Assembly (NCBI GenBank): GCA_016182965.1
Contig: JACPFM010000129.1
Coordinates: 1-64,000 of the forward strand
Direction of reading: 5' to 3'
DNA from: Deltaproteobacteria bacterium
GTDB lineage: Bacteria; Myxococcota_A; Polyangia; Polyangiales; JADJMO01
Length of the DNA stretch: 64,000 nucleotides
The position numbers and the translations under genes were made by a program. The notes under the pieces are model-generated. The model saw only the letters and a program-made list of their open reading frames with translations. It was not told where the DNA came from and did no database searches. Below are positions 54,710 to 61,230 of this stretch, piece by piece; the stretch's first letter is position 1; every line of letters begins with the position of its first letter.

Positions 54710-57646
54710 TCAGGGCTTCAGCGAGCAGGCGAGCGGGCGCAGCGAGAACTTCCCGGCGTCGTCCGGCAGGCGCTTCAGGAGGAACGCGTGGCCGGGATCG
54801 TCCGCCGGGACGTACGCGTACCAGTCGTCGTCGCCGACGTTCGCCGTCACGAGCATCGCGTCGGTGCACGCCGCGCCGTCCCGCCCGATGCGCACGTAGT
54901 TGCCATGCGTGGTCAGCTCGCTCGGCAGATCGGCGCCGGTCAGCGAGAGCTTCACCGGGCGCCACTCGGGGCCGCTCGCGAACATGCGGAGCCCGGCCTT
55001 CGTCTTGGCCGCGCACGGCACGAAGGCCTTCGATCCGCTCGGCGTCGTCGCGCTCGACAGGCGCAGCGCGGCCGGCGGATCGGGGGTGATCGCGTCGAAC
55101 GGGATCATGCCGCGCGGATCGATGAAGGCGGACGAGGTCTCGCCGAGCCCGCTCGCGAGGACCAGCGCCGGCTTGCCGCCGACCAGCTGCAGCGCCGCCT
55201 CCTCGCCGAGGGTCCACACGGCGCGGCTCCAGGTCTTCCCGAGGTCCTCGCTCGAGATCAGCGCGACGCTCTCGAAGCGCTGCTGCGCGAGGATGATCCG
55301 CTTGCCGATCTTCGAGCCGGCGTTGAAGCCGAACGCATCGGCGCCCGTCGGGCGCGCGAAGGTCTCGACCTTCCCGTCGTCGTGCACGAAGTAGATCGGC
55401 GACTCGCCGGTGTGGGCGAGGAACAAGAGGCCGCCGTCGACGATCTCGGTCAGCGCGCTCGGCGCCACGCGGCCGACGCGGAACGGCTTCACCTTCGGCA
55501 GCTTGGCCTTGTGGACCTTGCCCTGGGCGGCGGCGTACCACGCGAGATCGACGTCGACCGGGTTGTATTTCTTGCCGCCCTCTTCGTCGAACTTCACCTC
55601 GGTGGAGTAGGAGTAGCGCGCGAGCACCACCCCGGCGGCGGTGGTCCAGTCCCAGTCGCGCACGGTGCGCGGCCCGTTGGCCTTGGGAGGCGGCGGCAAG
55701 AGCTGCACGAGCGAAGGCGGCGCGCTGCCCTTCACCACGGTCAGGCCCGTCGTCTTGTCGTCGTCGCCGACCGGCGCGACGAGGCGCACGTCGCCGTCGA
55801 GCGCGCCGCGCGTCTCGAGCCAGAGCTGACCGGACGCCTTCTTCGGCGGACCGCTCGGCGCGCACTGAATCGCGATCGGAGGGCCGGCAGCGGCCGGCGC
55901 GTCGTGCGGCGTGTCGCTCGGGTCCTTGATCGGCTGCGTGGTCGCCGCGATCAGCGCCTTCTCGGGATCGGGGAGCTCCCAACCGACGCGCACCGACCCG
56001 CCCTGCAGGCACCCCGACGGCGCGCATGCGACAGGCCCCGTCGCACCGAGCGCGACCTTCGTCCAATGCTCGCCGCCGTCGGCCGTCTCCCACGCTTGCT
56101 CGTCGCCCCAGGCGTAGCCGCGGTCGCCCGCGAGATCGACGCCGTGCACGTCGAACGGCAGGTACAGCGTGGGCGCCAGCTTGCCCTCGGGCGACAGCCG
56201 CAGGAGCCGCCACGGGGAGGCGTAGACGAGGCGCAGCCCGCCCTTGGAGTCGAGGGTCGTCGCCGCGGGGCGACCGGGCAGCGAGAGGTCGATCTTCGTC
56301 AGCTTGCCGTCGCGCTTGCCCGTGAAGACCTTCAAGGTGCCGGCCTCGTCGCCGAGCACGAAGACGCGGTCGCGCGCGGCGTCGACCTCCGCGCTCGCGA
56401 GGCGGAGCTTCGGCGGCAGATCGAGCGGCTGCCAGTCCTTGGCGCCGAGCTTGGCGCGCGCGGGCGAGCACGGACCCGCGATGGTGGTGCACAGCTCGCC
56501 GACCGCGACCCACCCCGCGCCGGCGAGCACGCGGAACCCCGTGCCCTCGTGCCCTTCGAGCGCGCCGATCGGTTGCCACGTCTTGCCGTCGTCGGTCGTG
56601 CGGAACAGGCGCGAGGTGCTCGGATCGGCGTCGGGCTCGTGCAGGTCGACGACGACGTCGCCGCCCGAACCGGCGACGCGCACGCGCGTGAGCGCCGAGG
56701 CCGCCGTCGCGAGCGTCCACGGCTCGCCCGTCTTTCCGTCGAACGCGCCGACGGCCACCGTGATCTTCTTGCGGTGCGACACGACGTCGAGCGTCTCGAC
56801 GACGTGCACGATTCGATCGCCGATCACGGTGCGCGTGCCCGCGGGCGGCGGCTTGGGAGCGCCGGTGTCGGCCTTGGCGAGCTCCGCGAACGAGGTCGCG
56901 ATCTCGAGCTTCCGCGGCGAGCCGCCGAGCTTCGCCATCTTGTCGACGATCGCGCCCTCGAGCCACAAGTCGTCGTTCGCGTCGACCTTCAGCGACGACG
57001 CGCCGATGCCCGGCGTCGCCAGCGGCGCGAAGGTCGCGCCGTCGTCGGCCGAGTACAACACCCGCTGCGGGTGGATCAGCACGAGGATCTCGCCCCGCGC
57101 GTTCGCCGCGACCGAGTGCACCACCTCGCCGGGCCCGACCGGCAGCTTGCTCTTGCTCCAAGCGGCGCCGGTGGAGCGATGCAGCGTGCCGTCCTCCTCC
57201 GCGCCGACGATCGCCGACTTCCCCATCGCGAACCTCGTCGGTCCGCTCGTCTTCGGCGCGGCGCGGGTGCTGGTCGGCGGGCCGAGCGGCTCGTCGGCGA
57301 CGAACACCGTGCCGTCCTCGCCGAGGAGCGACCAGCGCGTGCCGTCGCGGCGAGCCCCGACGAGGTGTGACGCGAGGAGGAACGAGGACGCGCTGACGGT
57401 GCCGTCGGACTTCAGGAGCCAGCGTCGGCCGTGCGAGCCGACCTGGAAGATCCCCTGCGCGCCGAGATCGACCTGGGCCGCCGCGACGGTGACGCCGCTG
57501 CCCGTGAGCAGCCACCGGGCGCGCGCGGGCGCGGGCTTGGGCGCGGGCGGGGCGGCGCTGGACTTCGGCGCGACCGCGACCTTCGGCTCGGGAGCGGCCG
57601 GCGAACACGCGACAAGGAGGACCATCGACGTGAGAAGCGCGCGCAT
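54710..57646 (-). CDS. Large secreted propeller lipoprotein
   Basis: A 978-residue lipoprotein with signal MRALLTSMVLLVACSPA (lipobox LVAC). A Pro/Ala/Lys linker is followed by many beta-propeller blades of the BNR/YCF48 kind, for example RVLYSADDGATFAPLATPG, RLFRTTDDGKTWQPIGALEG, WETADGGEHWTKVALG and LISSEDLGKTWSRAVWTLG. Such proteins resemble sortilin or photosystem assembly propellers; no catalytic residues are seen. The ATG is 58 bp from the divergent selenoprotein gene. Confidence 0.82.
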   Translation of the reverse strand: MRALLTSMVLLVACSPAAPEPKVAVAPKSSAAPPAPKPAPARARWLLTGSGVTVAAAQVDLGAQGIFQVGSHGRRWLLKSDGTVSASSFLLASHLVGARRDGTRWSLLGEDGTVFVADEPLGPPTSTRAAPKTSGPTRFAMGKSAIVGAEEDGTLHRSTGAAWSKSKLPVGPGEVVHSVAANARGEILVLIHPQRVLYSADDGATFAPLATPGIGASSLKVDANDDLWLEGAIVDKMAKLGGSPRKLEIATSFAELAKADTGAPKPPPAGTRTVIGDRIVHVVETLDVVSHRKKITVAVGAFDGKTGEPWTLATAASALTRVRVAGSGGDVVVDLHEPDADPSTSRLFRTTDDGKTWQPIGALEGHEGTGFRVLAGAGWVAVGELCTTIAGPCSPARAKLGAKDWQPLDLPPKLRLASAEVDAARDRVFVLGDEAGTLKVFTGKRDGKLTKIDLSLPGRPAATTLDSKGGLRLVYASPWRLLRLSPEGKLAPTLYLPFDVHGVDLAGDRGYAWGDEQAWETADGGEHWTKVALGATGPVACAPSGCLQGGSVRVGWELPDPEKALIAATTQPIKDPSDTPHDAPAAAGPPIAIQCAPSGPPKKASGQLWLETRGALDGDVRLVAPVGDDDKTTGLTVVKGSAPPSLVQLLPPPPKANGPRTVRDWDWTTAAGVVLARYSYSTEVKFDEEGGKKYNPVDVDLAWYAAAQGKVHKAKLPKVKPFRVGRVAPSALTEIVDGGLLFLAHTGESPIYFVHDDGKVETFARPTGADAFGFNAGSKIGKRIILAQQRFESVALISSEDLGKTWSRAVWTLGEEAALQLVGGKPALVLASGLGETSSAFIDPRGMIPFDAITPDPPAALRLSSATTPSGSKAFVPCAAKTKAGLRMFASGPEWRPVKLSLTGADLPSELTTHGNYVRIGRDGAACTDAMLVTANVGDDDWYAYVPADDPGHAFLLKRLPDDAGKFSLRPLACSLKP

Positions 57647-57704
57647 TGGCCGAGGCTATCCGAGGTCGACGCATGCGCGCGAGATGGTGCTACGCTCGGG
57701 GGTC

Positions 57705-58421
57705 ATGGATGTCCGGGCGCGTAGGTCGGCCCTCGGCACGATGGCGGCGATGGCGGCCATCGCGACAGGCGCGGCGATCGCGCTCGCCGCGTGCGGCGGC
57801 GACGACGCCCGCGCCCTGCCGCCGCCCGCCACCTTCGGCGACGCGTCGACCGACACGGGCACCAAGAGCAAGCCCGACGCGCGCGCCGACGGTCTGCTCG
57901 CCGACGCGTCCGACGCGTCCGACGAGTCCGGCGGGCTCGGGTGCGCGCCCGACAAGAACTGCGTCGGCGCGACGATGCCGACCTGGCAGCTGCAGGACTT
58001 CCAGCCGAAGAGCCCGCGCTACGGCCACACCTACGGGCTCGAGGCGTTCAAGGGCAAGGTGACGGTGGTCGCCTTGTTATCCGGCTGGTGAGGGTTCTGT
58101 CGAACCCAGGCGTCCAGGTTGGACGTCATGCAGAAAGAGCTGAAGGCGGCGGGGCGTGACATCGCGTTCCTCGCGGTGAACTCCGCCGACTCGTTCACCA
58201 ACCAGACCGAGCTCGCCGCGTCGGCCGAGTTCCCCATGTTCCAGGACACCGACCCGGTCGGCGCCTGGAAGATGCACGGCGGCGGCAAGGACGATCTCTA
58301 CGTCTACGGCAGCGACGGCAAGCTCGTGCGCTACCTGCCGTACGGCGGCGAGGTCGACACCAACCTGTCCGATCCCGTCGCCTACGAAGGCGTGAAGAAG
58401 ATCGTCGTCGACGCCAAGTGA
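57705..58421 (+). CDS. Redoxin-like lipoprotein with in-frame UGA, probable selenoprotein (UGFC)
   Basis: A 238-codon gene read through an in-frame TGA at codon 129 (58089-58091). The N terminus (RARRSALGTMAAMAAIATGA, then LAAC lipobox) marks an exported lipoprotein. After an Asp-rich linker comes a thioredoxin-fold: FQPKSPRYGHTYGLEAF, KGKVTVVALLSGW, then U-G-F-C where redoxins have CxxC, then RLDVMQKELKAAGRDIAFLA and FPMFQDTDPVGAWKMHGG. Both halves are in one frame and make one domain. A SECIS-like hairpin follows the UGA. A nonsense-mutated Cys redoxin is the alternative. Confidence 0.8.
58089..58127 (+). promoter_or_regulatory. Candidate bacterial SECIS element
   Basis: Directly after the UGA, GGGTTC/GAACCC forms a 6-bp stem with a TGTC loop (58092-58107). 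Next, GGCGTCC (58109-58115) pairs with GGACGTC (58121-58127) around the loop AGGTT, seven pairs including one G-U. The loop G is second in the loop and about 25 nt from the UGA. These match the known bacterial SECIS rules, and the E. coli fdhF loop is AGGUCU. Confidence 0.7.
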
Positions 58422-58425
58422 GCGG

Positions 58426-59364
58426 TCACCGGCGCGCGCGTCGTGGAGGGGCGAGCCGTCGCGCCACGTCCGCGACGAGCGCCTCGGTGAGCGCCTGCCC
58501 CTCGCTCTGCTCGGCGGTCGCGGCGAAGACCTCGGTGGGTGGCTGCGGCAGGCCGTCGAGCCGGAACAGGCGCCCCGCGGCGACGTGCGGCGCGGCGACC
58601 ACCTCGGGCAGCACGCAGACGTACCGCCCGGAGAGCGCGACCACCTCGTTGCTCGAGAGCATCGTGATCTGGAAGCCGATGCGGCGCTTCGTCTCGACGG
58701 GGAAGCCGTCCATCCGCGTGCCGCGATCGCCGACGGCGGCGACCGAGAAGGGGTGCTCGAGGATGCGCTCCGCGGGCACGTCGCGCGCGCCGAACAGCGG
58801 ATGGCCCTGGCCGCAGTAGACGGCGTTGCCGAGCGCGCCGAGGCGACGACAGCGCACGCCCTCGTGCACCGTCGGATCGTAGAAGAACGCGACGTCGAGC
58901 TCCCCGGCGGCGATCTGCCGGTTCGCCTCGCGCGACTGCAGCGTCGTGAGCGCGGGCACCACGCCCGGGTGCTTCGCCGCGAGATCGAGCGCCGCCGGCA
59001 CCACGAAGCGATCGGTGAGCACGCCGAGGCTTCCGATCCGCAGCTCGCCCTCGTGCACCTCGCCGAGCACCTGCGGCAGCGCCTGCTCGAGCGTGATCGT
59101 CGCGCGCTGCACCGCGAGCAGCAGCTTGCGCCCCGCCGCGTTGAGCGAGATGCGCCGCCCCGCGCGGACGAAGAGCGGCTGACCGACCGCGTCCTCGAGC
59201 AGGCGCACGGTGCGCGAGAGCGCCGATGCGCTCACGTGCAATCGCGCGGCGGCCGTCGGGAGGTGCTCGGACTCGGCGACCGCCTTGAACGCGGGGATCC
59301 ACGCCCACAGGTCGCGCACGCGCTTGACCGAAGGGGCCTCGACGAGCGGCTTCCGCGCGGCCAT
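58426..59364 (-). CDS. LysR family transcriptional regulator
   Basis: A 312-residue LysR regulator. The N-terminal winged helix reads LPTAAARLHVSASALSRTVR (around residues 34-53), with the usual LLEDAVGQPLFVRAGRRISL after it. The effector domain covers residues 95-305 (GELRIGSLGVLTDRFVVPAA). It is convergent with the selenoprotein gene (stop-to-stop 4 bp). Its regulated target may be divergent genes at 59499, which is inference. Confidence 0.92.
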   Translation of the reverse strand: MAARKPLVEAPSVKRVRDLWAWIPAFKAVAESEHLPTAAARLHVSASALSRTVRLLEDAVGQPLFVRAGRRISLNAAGRKLLLAVQRATITLEQALPQVLGEVHEGELRIGSLGVLTDRFVVPAALDLAAKHPGVVPALTTLQSREANRQIAAGELDVAFFYDPTVHEGVRCRRLGALGNAVYCGQGHPLFGARDVPAERILEHPFSVAAVGDRGTRMDGFPVETKRRIGFQITMLSSNEVVALSGRYVCVLPEVVAAPHVAAGRLFRLDGLPQPPTEVFAATAEQSEGQALTEALVADVARRLAPPRRARR

Positions 59365-59498
59365 CGGCCGAACGCTACCAGAACCCGATCGCGCCCGGGC
59401 GCGCGCCGGCGTCGTGACCCCCCGCGCAACGATGCGTTCGGATCATTGCGATGGTCGATCGCGAGGCGTCCGCTACACCGAGCGGCTGGGAGGACTTC

Positions 59499-60011
59499 AT
59501 GACTTCACTTTCCCGAGCCGAGATTCACCGCCGCGCGCTGCTCGCGGCCACCAAGGTGTCGCTGTCGGCCGCGCTGATCGTCGGGTGCGGCGGCCGCCTC
59601 GACCACGAGATGATCTCGGCGGCCGAAGGCGACACCGGCGCCGCGAACGGGAGCGACGCCGCCGAGGTGACCGTGGCGGAGGCGGGCACGCTCGAAGTGA
59701 GCGTGCTCGAGACGGGCGGCGACACCAGCGCGCGCGGCGACGCGTCGGCGTGCGGGCTCCTCGTGGAGAGCGCGCTCGCCGACGCCGGCGAGCCGGTGAC
59801 CACGAGCGATCCGGCGCTGCAGGCGTGCTGCCGCGAGATCCTGCCGGCGTGGACGACCGACGGCGACTTCGGCGTCGGCTACCGGGCAGCGCGCGCCTGC
59901 TGCTACGTCGTCGGCGGCGAGAGCTGGTGGGAGATCGGCGGCGCCGCCTGCACGCCGTGGGGGCCGCCGATGCCGCCCGAGATGCGCGCGCCCGACGAGG
60001 GGGTCGCGTGA
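59499..60011 (+). CDS. Cys-rich Tat-type lipoprotein coupled to a ferritin-like protein
   Basis: A 170-residue exported protein. RAEIHRRALLAATKVSLSAA is a twin-arginine-type signal ending in a lipobox-like VGC. An Asp/Gly/Glu-rich linker leads to a Cys-rich C-terminal part (SACGLLV, QACCREILPAWTTDGDFG, RACCYVVGGESWWEIGG, ACTPWGPP). GGGAGG lies 5 bases upstream of ATG 59499. The stop overlaps the start of the ferritin-like gene (GTGA), so the two are surely co-translated. Either a substrate or a partner of that enzyme. Confidence 0.8.
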   Translation: MTSLSRAEIHRRALLAATKVSLSAALIVGCGGRLDHEMISAAEGDTGAANGSDAAEVTVAEAGTLEVSVLETGGDTSARGDASACGLLVESALADAGEPVTTSDPALQACCREILPAWTTDGDFGVGYRAARACCYVVGGESWWEIGGAACTPWGPPMPPEMRAPDEGVA

Positions 60012-60784
60012 TCGCGCTCGACTTGCGCGACGCCGCGCGCGCGCACCGGCCGGCGCTCGAGGCCGACCCGCGCGCGCGGGCCTCGGCGATCGCGACCTGG
60101 CGCGGGCGCATGATCAACGAGTGGAGCTCGTCGCGCGTGTTCGGCGCGCTCGCCGCGCAGATGGAGCGCGCGGGCGCGTTCGCGGCGCGCGTCTCGGAGA
60201 TCGAAGCGTTCGCCGAGGAGGAGCGGACGCACGGCGTGCTGTGCGGCGCGGTGGTCGAGGCGCTCGGTGGCGAGGCGCGCGCCGATCTCCCGGACTGCCC
60301 GCCGATCCCCGAGCACACCGGGGTCGATCCGGAGGTCGCCGTGCTGCGCAACGTGCTGAGCATCTGCTGCCTCTCGGAGACGGTCGCGGTCGCGCTGATC
60401 GCCGCCGAGCGCCTCGAGATGCCCGAGGGCGCGCTGCGCGATCTGCTCACGCGCATCTGGTCCGACGAGATCGGCCACGCGCGCTTCGGCTGGACGCTGT
60501 TGGGCGAGGTGGTGCCGGCCCTATCGCCCGAGCGCCGCGCCGGCCTCGCCGCCTACGTGCCGACCGCCCTCGCCCACCTCGTCGAGCACGAGCTCGCGCA
60601 CCTGCCGGCCACGCGTGGCACGCCGCCCGGCGGCGAGGCGCTCGGGTTGTGCGCGGGCGAGGACGCGCGCGCGCTGTTCTTCGACACGGTCGAGCAGGTC
60701 ATCCACCCGCGGCTCTCGGAGCTCGGGTTGGTCGAGGACACGTCGGACGGCCGGCGGGTGTTGAGCGACACCACAGGTCGCTGA
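60008..60784 (+). CDS. Ferritin-like di-iron protein
   Basis: A 258-residue helical protein with two ExxH motifs: Glu72-x-x-His75 (EEERTH) and Glu154-x-x-His157 (DEIGHARFGW), plus Glu124 (LSETVAV), fitting a four-helix di-iron carboxylate site. No signal peptide, so it acts in the cytoplasm. Such ferritin-like oxygenases or oxidases include MiaE-like and AurF-like enzymes. Its GTG overlaps the lipoprotein stop by four bases. It may oxidise the Cys-rich partner before export; this is inference. Confidence 0.82.
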   Translation: MIALDLRDAARAHRPALEADPRARASAIATWRGRMINEWSSSRVFGALAAQMERAGAFAARVSEIEAFAEEERTHGVLCGAVVEALGGEARADLPDCPPIPEHTGVDPEVAVLRNVLSICCLSETVAVALIAAERLEMPEGALRDLLTRIWSDEIGHARFGWTLLGEVVPALSPERRAGLAAYVPTALAHLVEHELAHLPATRGTPPGGEALGLCAGEDARALFFDTVEQVIHPRLSELGLVEDTSDGRRVLSDTTGR

Positions 60785-60886
60785 CGATCGTCGCGATCCT
60801 GACGACAGGGACCGCATGGCGTCGTCAACGCGATGACGCTGCTCCTGGAATTCCCGGCGAGCGCACGCGGAACGCGCCTTGCTAGC

Positions 60887-61147
60887 ATGAACTTCCCGAA
60901 GCTCCGCGCCTGCTACGAGGGCCAGCTGAAGAAGGACGCAAGCGCGACGGGCACGGTGAGCTCGGAGTTCATCATCGACGAGGAAGGCAAGGTCGCGAAG
61001 CTCGACGTCACGGTGAGCGGCGCTCTCACCGATCCGGCGCTCGCTCCGTGCTGGACCGCGGTCTTGAAGGCGCTGCAGTTCCCACATCCCGAGATGGGCA
61101 AGGTGCTCGTCCGGTATCCGATCGCGGTGGAGAGCGAGCAAAGGTGA
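60887..61147 (+). CDS. Short AgmX/TonB-like C-terminal domain protein, possibly a fragment
   Basis: An 86-residue protein. LRACYEGQLKKDASATGTVS and FIIDEEGKVAKLDVTVSG match the C-terminal domain of AgmX/PglI-type gliding and TonB-related proteins of myxobacteria, in which FCYEQGLR...VRFVIGRDGRV is usual. The larger N-terminal part and the signal peptide are missing, so this is either a stand-alone domain or a remnant. ATG 60887 is the likely start. Confidence 0.6.
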   Translation: MNFPKLRACYEGQLKKDASATGTVSSEFIIDEEGKVAKLDVTVSGALTDPALAPCWTAVLKALQFPHPEMGKVLVRYPIAVESEQR

Positions 61148-61230
61148 TCGCGACCCGGGCCGGACAGAGGCAGCCGAGCCGCTCCCCTGCGGCGCGCTCG
61201 GGCGCCGGTTCGTGATACGAACCACTCGTC

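Noticed and set aside
58089..58091. TGA at 58089 as a simple stop ending a short gene
   Set aside because: The next 110 codons continue the same domain in the same frame, the codon sits at the redox Cys position, and a SECIS-like hairpin follows.
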